A stretch of DNA of 64,000 nt from Cordilura impudica (Eukaryota > Arthropoda > Insecta > Diptera > Scathophagidae): contig OY821519.1 in NCBI GenBank assembly GCA_963682025.1, positions 136,614,594-136,678,593 on the forward strand, in the 5' to 3' direction. Made by a program: the position numbers and the translations under genes. The notes under the pieces were generated by a model. The model was not told the DNA's origin and ran no database searches. It was given only the letters and a program-made list of their open reading frames with translations. Shown here in pieces: positions 21,149 to 34,031 of this stretch (within the stretch, counting starts at the first letter, position 1; the number at the start of each line of letters is the position of its first letter).

Positions 21149-24100
21149 ATGGATTTGAAAATTATACAGTGGAACATTAACGGCCTTATAAATAATTACC
21201 ACGAATTACAACTTATTATCAAAGATCTAAACCCCGACATTATCTCCATTCAAGAGACTCATATCCCAGCTAACCATACAAATATTGTTTATCCGAAACA
21301 GTACAACGGCATCTTCCATAATTTATCCTGCAACACATCAGCCAAACAAGGAATTGGCATTCTCGTCAAAAAAACAATACCACACAAGCTTAAGTACACC
21401 AACTATGAAATAGCTGCTATTGCTATTGAAATTGATATTGGTATGAAACTTACTGTAGCGTGCACATATATTCCCCCTCATCAACACTTCACTGAAAAAA
21501 AAATAAGTACAATAATAAACAACTTAAGTACTCCACTCATCATTACTGGCGACGTTAACGCTTGGAGTACCCTTTGGGGCTCAATTAACACTAATCCTCG
21601 CGGCAAAATATTTGAAAACATTATCTTGAATGAAGATCTGATAGTCTTAAACAATGGCTCCCCTACACATTTTACCACCCATAACACTTTCACAAACGTT
21701 GATATTTCATTATCCAATTCCCAACTTGCGCCACTGTGCACATGGAAAACACTTCCCAACCTTCACGGTAGTGATCACTACCCAATATTAATAACGATTC
21801 AAAAAAGTGCTTGTGCTACAAAAACGAAACTCAAACCTAAATATAAAACCGATTTTTCAAACTGGACTTTGTATCGAAATAAATGCGATGAATATATATC
21901 CAATATTAAAAGCAATACAAACGTCAACCAACAGGCTGCGTCCATAGTTAAATGCATCAGGTCAGCAGCAAACATCAGTATTCCCGAAACTAAAGGAAAC
22001 GTTGTTAGATCCCATGTAATATGGTGGAACTCTACATTAGACGCATTACGCAAACAAAAACAACGTCTTTGGCATAATTTCAAGCGTTTTAGAAGCGATT
22101 CAAACTTGATACTCTATAAAAAACATAATGCAATCTTCAGGAGATCTGTCAAAGAAAGCAAAGCTGCCTCCCTACAGAAATTTACTGCAAATATCAAACC
22201 TAGCTCAACATCTCAACGTATGTGGAATGATATAAAGCGCATTACAGGAGCAAAATCTTCAAACATTATAAACATTTTAGAGTCAGGACCAACTACGCTC
22301 ACTTCATCAATTGATATCGCTAACTGCTTTGTAAAACATTGGTCAGAAGAATCTGATGACAAAAATTTTTCTCAGTGCTACCGACAATACAAATCCAATT
22401 CCATACACCAAACATTTAATCCTCAATATTACAATAAAAATGCTACGAAAATTGAAACACCAATCAATATAACAGAGTTGGAAGACGCTTTACATTCTGC
22501 CAAAGGTAAAACACCTGGTGATGATCGCATTCCATACCCAATGTTAAAAAATTTAAGTTTTGCAGCAAAAAACCACATTCTCTCACTTTTCAACAACATA
22601 TTTATATCCAGTGTTTATCCTCAAGCTTGGAAAACTGCAGTTATTATCCCTATTCCAAAGCCAAATAAAGACCATCATACAGTAACTGGATTTAGACCAA
22701 TATCTCTTTTACCTTGTATAGGTAAAACGCTAGAAAAAATAATCGCCAGACGGCTTATGTGGTTCATAAAAACGAACAACTTTATCACTCCCAACCAAGT
22801 CGCGTTTATGAAAAAACAAGGTACCGACGATATACTGCTCTACCTTCAACATTATATATCAAAAGCTTTATCTACCAGAAATCACGTCAGCATTTTATCC
22901 ACCGATTTTGAAAAGGCCTTTGACCGCATTGGTATCCACGTCATCTTGCAACAGCTAGCCAGTTGGAACATAGGGCGAAATATGTATTATATTATTAAGA
23001 GCTTCCTGAGTAACCGGAAAATAAAAGTTTCAGTTAACGGCCAGCTTTCTAAAACATTACCTCTAGATAATGGCATACCCCAAGGATCGCCATTATCTGT
23101 CGTATTATTCGTAATTGCTTTTAACCAATTCAGTAAAATTATCTCCACACAAAAACACATCGAACATGCAATTTATGCTGATGATGCGATTATTTTTACA
23201 AAACTTCAAGATAACAACAAAGTCAGGGAGATTTTTTCTAACACCTTGAAAAGCATTAATAAATGGTGCTCATCTTCTGGAGCTAAGCTTTCTATTGAAA
23301 AGTGCAGTCTTTTACATATCTGCAAAAAACGCAACTGCTCTATTTCCGACTTAGAATACAACAATATTAAAATCAAACGAGTAGATCATCTTCGCATACT
23401 GGGAGTTATTTTTGACAAAAGTTTTACCTTCAAACAACATTGTCAACAACTTAGGAAAAACTTAAATACAAGACTAAATATTGTAAAATACCTAACATCC
23501 AAAAACGTTATGATTCACATTTCAACTATGATTAATATTACACGATCTATTTTACTCTCAAAAATCGACTATGCTCTCCCCATTTATGGTTGGTGTGCAC
23601 CATCTCATATAAAACTAATACAGGGTCCTTACCATGCAGCAATCCGTCGTAGCATTACAGCATTCCCTACCAGTCCCACCGCAAACATTTTAGCTGAAGC
23701 TGGAATGCCATCTATCAAGGAGCGAACTATATATCTAACGTACAAACTTATACCCAAAATTTTTATCTGCCGAAACAAAATTTTGTATCAAGAGGTCATC
23801 AAAACTATAAGCAGTAGACGTATACCTAAACTTGAATCTACAATTGTTCGATGTATAAATTTTTCTCGTAATATCAACTTAGATATTCGCCCTATATATA
23901 TAAAACCACAACCAGAACCATCATGGATGATTGAAAACTCATCTTTTTTATTATCAATGGTTGATTTTCCGAAGTCCACTACTCCATCTGATGTTTATAA
24001 GCAAACATTCTTAAACATTTCCGACCACTTAATCGGACAAAATTGGAACTTATTGTACACTGATGGATCTAAGTCCAATGGTTCCACCACCTTTGCTGCA

Positions 24101-24850
24101 GTAAAGCAAGATGGCGATCTCATTAATATTGGTTTCGTCAATGATTACTGCTCCAATTTTACAGCAGAAGCCTTAGCCATCCTCGTAGCCATAGAATTTG
24201 CCTCAGAAAACGATCAGAAATATATAATATGCACTGACAGCCTCTCTTCTATTCTTGCCACAAAAAATTCCCTGCACGATTCACCATTAATAAATAAAAT
24301 CAGAAACAAATGTATTCAACAAAAAAGTAAAATTAAAATAATGTGGGTGCCTTCACATGTAGGTATAGTCGGAAACGAATATGCTGACTCAGCGGCAGAA
24401 GAGGCCAAACGTCGACCACTTCTTAAATATCCAACCTGGGAACCTCGGGATATACTAAATACCATCTCTACTTATTTGAATAATTCAAAATCACAAAAAT
24501 GGTTAAGCTATCAACATTATTATAAGACTTTTAATCCACTGGGAATCAAAGCAATCTACCCGGAAAACTGTACTAGAAAAGAAACTAGCACTATTGTACG
24601 CCTTAGAATAGGCCACTGCAAATTTTCACACAAATATATTTATGAAAAATCAACTCCACCTATGTGTACCTCATGCAATACACAACTTAACGCTAAACAT
24701 ATTCTAGACGAATGCACCCACTTTAATTCATCCAGAACCAGTATTTTCGGGTCTAAAAAACCCACTGATATGCTAAAAAATATATGTGAAATTAATATTA
24801 AATTAATTTGTAAATTCATACTCGAAAATAGTTTACAAAACCTCATTTAA
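21149..24850 (+). CDS. LINE ORF2: endonuclease, reverse transcriptase, RNase H
   Basis: 1233 residues, uninterrupted. Apurinic-type endonuclease at the N-terminus: IQWNINGL, QETH with E36, ITGDVNAW, and SDH at 208-210. Reverse transcriptase in the middle: FRPISLLPCIGKTLEK, LSTDFEKAFDR with D586, GIPQGSPLSVVLF, and the catalytic YADD at 676-679. RNase H domain: LYTDGSKSNG with D972, AEALAI, CTDSLSS, and WVPSHVGIVGNEYAD. Near the C-terminus is a zinc motif CTSCNTQLNAKHILDEC (CX2CX7HX4C). All visible catalytic residues are present, so the protein could be functional. It nicks target DNA and copies the element RNA at the nick. Confidence 0.95.
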   Translation: MDLKIIQWNINGLINNYHELQLIIKDLNPDIISIQETHIPANHTNIVYPKQYNGIFHNLSCNTSAKQGIGILVKKTIPHKLKYTNYEIAAIAIEIDIGMKLTVACTYIPPHQHFTEKKISTIINNLSTPLIITGDVNAWSTLWGSINTNPRGKIFENIILNEDLIVLNNGSPTHFTTHNTFTNVDISLSNSQLAPLCTWKTLPNLHGSDHYPILITIQKSACATKTKLKPKYKTDFSNWTLYRNKCDEYISNIKSNTNVNQQAASIVKCIRSAANISIPETKGNVVRSHVIWWNSTLDALRKQKQRLWHNFKRFRSDSNLILYKKHNAIFRRSVKESKAASLQKFTANIKPSSTSQRMWNDIKRITGAKSSNIINILESGPTTLTSSIDIANCFVKHWSEESDDKNFSQCYRQYKSNSIHQTFNPQYYNKNATKIETPINITELEDALHSAKGKTPGDDRIPYPMLKNLSFAAKNHILSLFNNIFISSVYPQAWKTAVIIPIPKPNKDHHTVTGFRPISLLPCIGKTLEKIIARRLMWFIKTNNFITPNQVAFMKKQGTDDILLYLQHYISKALSTRNHVSILSTDFEKAFDRIGIHVILQQLASWNIGRNMYYIIKSFLSNRKIKVSVNGQLSKTLPLDNGIPQGSPLSVVLFVIAFNQFSKIISTQKHIEHAIYADDAIIFTKLQDNNKVREIFSNTLKSINKWCSSSGAKLSIEKCSLLHICKKRNCSISDLEYNNIKIKRVDHLRILGVIFDKSFTFKQHCQQLRKNLNTRLNIVKYLTSKNVMIHISTMINITRSILLSKIDYALPIYGWCAPSHIKLIQGPYHAAIRRSITAFPTSPTANILAEAGMPSIKERTIYLTYKLIPKIFICRNKILYQEVIKTISSRRIPKLESTIVRCINFSRNINLDIRPIYIKPQPEPSWMIENSSFLLSMVDFPKSTTPSDVYKQTFLNISDHLIGQNWNLLYTDGSKSNGSTTFAAVKQDGDLINIGFVNDYCSNFTAEALAILVAIEFASENDQKYIICTDSLSSILATKNSLHDSPLINKIRNKCIQQKSKIKIMWVPSHVGIVGNEYADSAAEEAKRRPLLKYPTWEPRDILNTISTYLNNSKSQKWLSYQHYYKTFNPLGIKAIYPENCTRKETSTIVRLRIGHCKFSHKYIYEKSTPPMCTSCNTQLNAKHILDECTHFNSSRTSIFGSKKPTDMLKNICEINIKLICKFILENSLQNLI

Positions 24851-25033
24851 AATGAAAATGCTCAGAGTCGAAAGCCATTGCAGCTAGTACTCCTTATCCC
24901 AAATTAATTATTGTAATTGTATTATTGTAATTAATAAATAAATAAATAATAAATAAATAATTTTAAAGAGTGCTTTCGTTTATATAAAATCGAAGCTGAT
25001 TTCATTTTATATAAAATTGGTGACAAATTAGAG

Positions 25034-25889
25034 CAAAATACACGGCGCAGATATGTTTTGTCGGTTGCTACTGTGCTGCTACTGTGCTTGCATTGGCTTG
25101 GAAATGGTTGCCAGTACTACGAAGTAGCAGCTGTGCATGGTGTTGCAAAATCAATAGTTTGCAGAACCATCCATAGAGTTGTCGACGTTATAATAGACGT
25201 TTTATTCCAAAACACAGAACGGTGGCCCGATGACGTCAGTGGTATTGCTGAATAGTTTTTTATGTAGGATGGATTCCCTTGTGTGTGTGGTTGCGTGGAT
25301 GGCACAATCACTAAAATTGTTGCGCCCACATTGCACGAGGAAGGACATGTGGACCGGCATGAAAACCACTCATTGAATGTGATGAAGATATGCCGGCCAG
25401 ACTACACATTTTACAGTGTAAATGCAAGTGGCCGGGAGGCGTTCATGACTCAAGGGTGTTACGGAATTCGGCTGTAAGTCAAAGATTTGACAATGTATGG
25501 AGACCATTTCCGGATGCTGTTGTTACGAACTGAAAAACTAGTTGGTACCACCACTACGCCGAAATCCCGATAACCCTGCTGAAGAGGCTTTCAATCGTTG
25601 CCACAAAAAAACACGGCGCATAATTGAAAATAATTTTGGTATTCTTAAAGAAATTATTTGCGACTGAGGCCTGAGTTTCCAGGAAAGGTAGTTATTTTTG
25701 TGCCATCTTACACAATATTGCCTGTAGCATCGGAAAAAGTTGTGAAAACATGCCACCCACTGAAGACACTGACAATGAAATCGAGGAATTGGATCTGGAA
25801 AATGCTGAAGAAGAAAATTGTGCCCTTAATAATATGGATCATGCGAGTGGAATGGAAAGGCTTACTTCTCGGCTGCAATACTTTTCCTA
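25034..25889 (+). pseudogene. PIF/Harbinger transposase (HARBI1-like), broken
   Basis: DDE transposase related to animal HARBI1. Readable blocks: LHWLGNGCQYYEVAAVHGV and KSIVCRTIHRVVDVI (helix-turn-helix region), FPCVCGCVDGT with a catalytic Asp, HENHSLNVMKICRPD, then in a second frame NPAEEAFNRCHKKTRRIIE NNFGILKE, and in a third CAILHNIACSIGKSCENMP and an acidic C-terminus. Stops near 25253 and 25265 and at least two frameshifts make it non-functional. The companion Myb-like protein of Harbinger elements was not found. Confidence 0.82.
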
Positions 25890-26731
25890 AGACCAACTAT
25901 TATAGTATTGTTTTGAAATAAAATTAGTTTTTTGGCTTTGACCTTTTTCCACTGCAAAATCATTGTTTCTATTTGGGGTATTTTTGGGGTTTGAAGTTAA
26001 GATTTCAGAGAATAAATAATATAAGAAGTAACAATATGAAATTCACTTATTGCTTATTTCGACAAAAAGTAATTTAAAAAAATTAATGAATAGTACAAAA
26101 TAAGATAATAGTATTACATAAAAATAATAATAATAAAACTAATAAAACAATAAGAGAGAGATTTAATTACAGAGCTTAGTAGGTATTTCCTTTATTATAA
26201 AACAAGAGATGTTTTTAGAGATGTTGGTTGCTAACCGTTTTAGATGCTAGTCACAATATTTTTTACAACGCTTCACAAAGTTAGTTAACGGTAATTACAA
26301 ATAAATTATATATTTCATTTCATTCACAATAGTATTTAAAGATATGATAATTGACTGGAAGTAAATATAAAATAATTAACTAAGTATAGATCTACGTTAA
26401 ATACAAATTCAAATTCAAGATTATAGGTATAAAAAGAAATACGTATATATTTTGATTGTTTAAAATATTGATTTTAAACACAATACAGAGTGAAAAGTGA
26501 TAAGACAGAAATGCAAAGATGATAAAATGCTTTGTGGAACACTTTGCACACTCAGTTTGCGGGAGAGTGCAAAGACTTTGCAAATAGTACAAAGTCTTTG
26601 CAAAAATTTGCATAGAGTGCAAGGTCTTTCCAAAAATTTGCTTAGTGCAAAGTGAGACTTTGTGGAGCAGAAATGAAATTTGATAAGTGCAAAGTGAAAA
26701 GCTGATAAGTTCTTTTGTGGAATAGGACACT

Positions 26732-26860
26732 GATCACTTACCAGTTAAGCCTAGTATAACTAAATATATGTCAAAAAAAAAAACTCAAAAAGAAAAAATA
26801 ATGCTGTTACCAAAAATAAAATAAGGTCAACAATAATGTAGAAAGATACAAAAATAAACA
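26732..26860 (+). pseudogene. Old LINE, part 2: end of endonuclease
   Basis: Starts gatcacttaccagtt (DHLPV), the catalytic SDH region of the endonuclease. Joined to tggtct at 19319-19324 it continues the frame as WS-DHLPV, which identifies both pieces as one gene split by the Harbinger element. The frame continues for about 25 residues and decays before the MITE. Confidence 0.8.
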
Positions 26861-26863
26861 TAA

Positions 26864-27440
26864 TAGTGCGTTTACATCTGAGGAAAATCTAGTAGATTTT
26901 AGTTGAAATCTATTTCAAAATCTATACAGTTTACATCTAACTTTTTTGACATTTTGTGAGATTTTGTTTCCACAACATTAAACAGCTGATTAAAATAAAT
27001 CATATGAACTAGAAATACCAAAAATATTCAAACCAATAGGAAAATGGAAATATGGATTTTATTATTATATTATGCATCAAGAATGAAAAAGCACAAGCTT
27101 AAAAGAAATTTTGCGAAAAAAAATCATCAGCATTTGTTAAATGTGTTGTTTGAATATAATTTTGTTAATAATTAATATAATATTTCCTTTTTATTCAACT
27201 TGTTTGCTTTTGTTTTTAATGTCAATTTTTCAGTCACTGCGTTGTAATTTTCTACTACAATATTAAAAAAAACACAATAGTATCATTTGGCAGTGCCCAA
27301 GTTTGACAAGATTTTGTGAGATTTTGCACAAATCTAGTAACGAGCTAGATTTTGTTTTGTATGGGAAATCTAGTAAAAATGAGCTAGATTTCGCTCGAAA
27401 TCTCGTATATACTAGATTTTGCTTATATGTAAACGCACTA
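26864..27440. mobile_element. 577-bp MITE with TAA duplications
   Basis: Perfect 14-bp inverted ends tagtgcgtttacat / atgtaaacgcacta, flanked by taa on both sides (26861-26863, 27441-27443). Inner parts of both ends carry aaatctagta repeats. A TWA duplication suggests a Harbinger-type MITE; a TA-flanked Tc1-type reading (element 26866-27438) is also possible. No coding capacity. Confidence 0.72.
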
Positions 27441-27443
27441 TAA

Positions 27444-28517
27444 CTAAAATTTGAATGCATTGTTGGAACCAGAAACACATATAGAAATAAAAGATATGAG
27501 CAGTTTAATAGTGAAGTCTTATGCAGTAATCCTAACAATTTTCAGTATAAAAATAAATGGTTTGATAAACAGTGTAGTAAAGCCAGACAGGAGTCAATGC
27601 TTTTGCTAGAGAGATTTTAAAAATCGCAAAAACGCTTACGATAAACAAAATACACTGAAAACAAAAATTTATATCAAAAACTTTTAAAAGGAAACGCAAA
27701 GAATATTATATTTGCATTGAAAATAAATTGAATTATATTAATGACAGCAAAATATGGTGGGCCCTGGAAAATGAATTGAGGCAACAGAAACTTTACACTA
27801 TTGGCAGCATAGACGCTCACAAGTTTGCTGATTATTTTAAAAACTTGTTAAATCATACGGTAACTGCAAGTAAAATAGAAGTATTTACTAAATTTAGTTA
27901 TAAACGAGCAACTGGATAGAGCATCTAATGTGGATGAAATAAAACTGCAGCTTGAAAAAGGCGGAACCAAATAAGGCATTATACCATACGAATTCTACAT
28001 TAATGCCAGTGATGAGTATTTGTAAGTTTTGGCTGCTGTTTTTTCAAATTTACTCAATCGATATGGCTCTCAAGATTCCTTTAAAACGAGTATCATTTTT
28101 CCTATATATGTAAAAGAAAAGGAGATATAAATAAAGTAATTATTGAGGAATATCATTCATGAACTGTATAGCCAAGTTAACGAAGGGTGCGCTGAAAAAA
28201 GAATAATAGAATGGGCCAACAATTATAATGTTCTAAATGACTCTCAAGCGGATTTTCGAATGATATTGTGTATAATCTCGTAACAAACGTCAATATAACA
28301 TTTGAATAAAAGAAAAAAGACTACGCCTTTTTTTTGTTGATTTTAAAGCGTCATTTGACCGCATTTCAAGTAACTTATTAATATATAAGTTACAACAAAT
28401 TGGATCGTCATCAAAACTGGTTAAGTTTATTGAACACATTTATCAGAAATCAAAACCGGGGTAAAGCAAGGATGCTTGCTATGACTATTGCTATTTGATA
28501 TGCACAACAGTCTAGAA
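27444..28517 (+). pseudogene. Old LINE, part 3: start of reverse transcriptase
   Basis: Decayed pol sequence in several frames: NKWFDKQCSKARQESM near 27555, DSKIWWALENELRQQKL, FADYFKNLLNHTVTAS, a linker to GIIPYEFYIN, then FFVDFKASFDRISSNLLIY KLQQIGSSSKL near 28330 (motif with a catalytic Asp), GVKQGCLL-like sequence and LFDMHNSLE at the hAT boundary. Many stops and shifts. The clade is not assigned; it is not the I-clade family at 19.6 kb. Confidence 0.75.
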
Positions 28518-30351
<1,834 letters not shown>

Positions 30352-30359
30352 GTCTGGAA

Positions 30360-30832
30360 GGTGGGTTATTTAAAGAAGATATGAATATATGAGTTCATAT
30401 GTATATTGATGACATTGTCATATTAGCGGAAGATGTCACGCTTTTGCAGAAAATGACTCTAATTTAGAGAAATAGTGTACTTTATGGGGTATGGAAGTAA
30501 ATCTAACTAAATCCGATATAATTACTTTTAGAAAAGGAGGCAGAGTTGCTACAAATTAAAAGTGGAAGTGTAATGGTGTGGAAGTTAGAGTGGCATCAAA
30601 GTACGAATACTTGGGAGTCATACTGACCCCGAAAATGTTGCAGTGAAGAACAATTCAGCAAAATACTGTTTAAATGCCTCTTGGAAACATTTTATCGGCA
30701 AAAATGAAATAGCTTTAAAGGCAAAATGCAAAATGTTTTTAACGGTTTGCAGAGCTATACAATATTACGGAGTTCAAGTATGGGGATATTCTTGGTTCGA
30801 TGAAGTGGATAACAAAACGGGTATTGGAACTT
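30360..30832 (+). pseudogene. Old LINE, part 4: RT active site and thumb
   Basis: Continues part 3 across the hAT: GGLFKEDMNI, then YIDDIVILAEDVTLLQKMT, the reverse transcriptase active site with Ile where the usual motif has Ala (YADD). Further on, KYEYLGVILTP, CKMFLTVCRAIQYYGVQVWGY and GIGTWELGD are typical RT thumb and post-RT phrases. Broken by stops and shifts. Confidence 0.78.
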
Positions 30833-30840
30833 GGTGATAA

Positions 30841-33107
30841 ATAAGGATCGGAATTATATGCAAATGCATATCAGATTGGAGCGTCTTAGCAAAGCGGGAC
30901 CAAGACACAAATTTGTTTCATCAAAAAATAAAAGGAATTGCATAACATATGCATTGCATATTTGCATGTTTTGCATATTTGCATATTTTGGTGCATATTT
31001 CCTTATTTTTTTTTTTTTGCAGATTTGCATATTTCTTCCCATAAATTTCTTAATTTTAATTACACTGTGCTGGAATCGGGAACATTGTTTTATTTGACTT
31101 TTCTGAACTTATGTAGTTCACTATTTGTTTTGTGTTAAAACCTTATTAAAGCGATATAGTGCAATAAAATTTTCACAGCAAAAAGACCTTTATAAATTTG
31201 TTAAAAGCAAAATGTCGGTAACTTGCTTGTTAAAAAAATGGATTAAAGGCTTTGGCGACAATTCATTAATAATTGAAAATGAATGCATATTCTGCAACAT
31301 ATGCAAAAAAAAAGGTAAGCACATTTGAGAAAAAGCCAACAAAATGCTTATACTAAAAATGTTTGTCTGTAGCTTTGTTCAGATAAAAAGTTTTTAATAC
31401 AACAGCATACAAGTACAAAAGTCCACAAAAACCGACTGGCAAATCAGTCCGAAAACAATTCAAATGGGAATAGAAACGTTTCTCATGATTTATGCAAAGC
31501 CATGATAGCTGCAAATATTCCATGGAACTCTTTAAATAACAGCACATGGCGTTCGTTTCTGGGGAAACATGTGAATCAGCAGATACCAGACGAATCAACT
31601 TTGCGAAAAACTTATTTAGATAAGTGTCATGAAGATAGTTTAAGCAAAATTCGAGCCGACTTATCTAATGATTACGTCTGGGTATCTGTTGATGAAACAA
31701 CAGACACTATCGGGCGCTATATAGCAAATCTAATAGTTGGAAAAATGAGCGAATACGAGCCTACAAAATCTTACTTATTGACATGTCAGGAATTAGAAAA
31801 AACTGATCATTCTTCTATTGCGTGATTCGTCAACACGTCCCTCTTAAAGTTGTGGCCTAACGGGGACAGCACAGACAAAGTGTTATTATTGGTGACCGAC
31901 GCTGCACCTTACATGGTTAAAGCAGGCAAACATTTGACAATTTTTTACCCCAACATGAAGCACGTAACATGTTTAGCACATGCCGTGCATCGTGTAGCTA
32001 AAAAAATTCGAGAAATCTTCCCTGAAGTCAACAGTTTAATTTCCTCTATTAAAAAAGTATTTTTGAAGGCCCATCTCGGATTTGCTTATATAAAGACATA
32101 ATGATCGATTATGTATTATAATTTAACCAAAAATGTGTTGGACTACGCCCAGTTTGCTTAGATCTATCCCTATATAGACTTTTTTTTAACTACATTACAG
32201 GTGCTTAATCTTCTTGACGATTCGAAAGCCGAAGCAATTAGAACTGCCAAGACTATGGTTGACAAACCTTCGGTCATAAATAGTTTGATATTTATTCAAC
32301 AACACTTCCATACTTTACCCACTGCGATCAGAAGGCTTGAGGAGCAAGGAACCCGGCTAACTGAATCCGTAAAAATATTCATGGATTTAAAAAAAGATTT
32401 TGAAAACGTTCCAGGTGAATATGGAGTTGTGGCTCGAGAAAAGTTCAGTATGGTTTTAGAAAAAACCCATCATTCGGCATGCTAAAAAAGATTTCGGACG
32501 TTTTCCAAAATCCACATGCTCACAATATTTCAGAAAATGAAGTAAAAGCTGAGTATATATCAAAATACACTTTTGCGCCAATTACTTCTTGCGACGTGGA
32601 AAGGTCATTTTCTGCTTACAAGAATATATTGAGTGACAAAAGGTGCAGATTATCTTTGAAGAGTTTAGAGGCTATTATGGTCACTTATTGCAATATATAT
32701 ATAAAAAAAGAACCTTTTTTTTATTACACCAAATAATATTCTGTTGTTTTAATAAGGTGCATATTAATAGAATTTTTTGCATGTATAGTGCATACTAGCT
32801 TATTCGTACCCTGCGTTGCTCGGGATCCGAAAGAATATTTTTTTATAAACTCCTGAACACCTGGTAGCTTTGGAGTCTAAAGATGTTTGTGTTTCGTCAA
32901 ATACCTGGAAGTATTTTTTAAACTAACCACTTGTAACAAATAAGTCTTCCCCGTCGTCAATACTATACCTACATGGAAATATTTTCAACCTTCTAGCTCT
33001 AAAAAAACAAATAATAATAATAGGGATGTTTGCATATGTTTTGCACATATTTTGCATATATTTTGCATATTTTTTGCATATTGTCTGTGCATACAATTCC
33101 GATCCCT
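30841..33107 (+). mobile_element. hAT transposon with BED-finger transposase, decayed
   Basis: About 2.27 kb; ends ataaggatcggaattatatg and, from the right, agggatcggaattgtatg. Flanked by 8-bp ggtgataa (30833-30840) and agtgataa (33108-33115). Both ends are rich in tttgcatat repeats (30955-31040 and 33030-33080), probably transposase-binding motifs. Removing it joins ELGD to NTPNYV in the old LINE. Near 32797 is a phrase, actagcttattcgtaccctg, distantly similar to the start of family D. Confidence 0.78.
31205..32736 (+). pseudogene. hAT transposase with BED-type finger, broken
   Basis: Starts near KMSVTCLLKKWIKGFGDN with CNICKKKGK, a BED-like finger as in CGGBP1-related hAT proteins. A probable 58-nt intron (gtaagc at 31315, ctgtag ending at 31372) follows; an A-run at the exon edge probably hides a one-base slip. 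The body reads [79 protein letters not shown] and the C-terminal dimerisation block APITSCDVERSFSAYKN. Lesions: in-frame TGA at 31823-31825, frame loss near 32070-32200, frameshift near 32470. Confidence 0.8.
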
Positions 33108-33115
33108 AGTGATAA

Positions 33116-33640
33116 CACACCTAATTACGTATTAATGTAAGAAACTGGCCAAGAAAAGTGCCATTTTCATACTTATACCCTGTATTTATCATATTTTTGA
33201 GTACGGTAATTTCAGACTACCCCATAAACTATCGATGAAAATAAGAGAGAGAAATGTTTACTGATATAGTGATTTGAAGAATAGGATGCTGGAATATAAC
33301 ATTGATATTGGAGACTTCGAACAAGATAGAATTGAATGGTACAATGCATGTATGAATCCACTTAGTTAAAGCTCAAGAAGTCAACAACGGTTCTACAGAT
33401 TCCTGGATTACAACAAAGGTCTCACTTATTGCAATGAGAAGTATAATGAAAATTAGAGGTGATTTATTGTGGCTGAATGGTACCAGTTACAGGGAAGGTG
33501 ACAGCAGAATATGCTCTATGTGCAATATGAAATAAATATAAAACAGCATTTCTTGGGCAGATGTCCTATATAAGAAACGATAGGAAAGAGATATTTACAG
33601 CGTGTATTACTCACAGCAAACGAATTGATTAGTTTACTAC
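33116..33640 (+). pseudogene. Old LINE, part 5: C-terminal region
   Basis: Starts with NTPNYV in frame with part 4, then TGQEKCHFHTYTLY, KIRERNVY, IDIGDFEQDRIEWYNAC and, near 33510, RICSMCNMK followed by a HFLGRCP-like stretch, the C-terminal zinc motif usual in LINE pol proteins. Ends by about 33640 with no tail recognised. Confidence 0.72.
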
Positions 33641-34031
33641 CATCATATTTGATGTTTATCAAACATGATACATTTGTTTTCGACTCCATGCAAAATGATA
33701 AATTTTGCCATTAAATCCCACATGAATGTATACGCCTAATTGTATGAGTTCGATATTTTTGAAGCCTATGAAATTGCGGCATTATCACATCAATTTATTA
33801 TTATATTACTGATGTCTAATGACAATCAAAAACTCTTTCAACACTCACAAAAAAATTGATAAAAATTGTGCTAGTTAAACCACATATATGTACATACATT
33901 AGATTCATAAAGTAAGTGTTCACTCTTATCGCAAATTCCAAATAAGTTTTTACACGTCATTTTTTTAAAATTTTGAATTACTTTTTGTAATTTTGTATAT
34001 TATTCATTATAATATCAACTTTATTCTTATA
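33641..34031. other. AT-rich sequence, nothing recognised
   Basis: Between the old LINE and family D; no gene or terminal repeats seen. Confidence 0.4.

Larger units (their letters stand above)
19626..24958 (+). mobile_element. Full-length I-clade LINE, both ORFs open
   Basis: A 5333-bp non-LTR retrotransposon flanked by the 11-bp duplication aattttaaaga (19615-19625 and 24959-24969). It has a 147-bp 5'UTR, ORF1 (19773-21128), a 20-nt spacer, ORF2 (21149-24850) and a 3' tail of taa/taaa repeats rather than poly(A), as in the Drosophila I factor. RNase H in ORF2 fits the I clade rather than Jockey. Open frames, intact ends and an exact duplication point to recent insertion. It landed inside the PIF/Harbinger element. 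Confidence 0.9.
19325..26728 (+). mobile_element. PIF/Harbinger transposon, split by a LINE
   Basis: Left end ggtccctattccacaaaa, right end complement gtcctattccacaaaag. Over the next ~43 bp the ends agree at all but three positions (cctattccacaaaa ... aacttatca ... ttttcactttgcact), and both subterminal zones carry ttgcaaagtctttgcaa repeats. Comparison with the empty site inferred from the old LINE (tggtct joined to gatcac) gives a 3-bp duplication tct / act. The I-clade LINE occupies 19626-24958; without it the element is about 2.06 kb. A Harbinger-type transposase relic lies at 25034-25889. Confidence 0.8.

Noticed and set aside
24904..24958. taa/taaa run as an ordinary microsatellite
   Set aside because: Its position directly after ORF2 and before the 11-bp target duplication makes it the LINE 3' tail.
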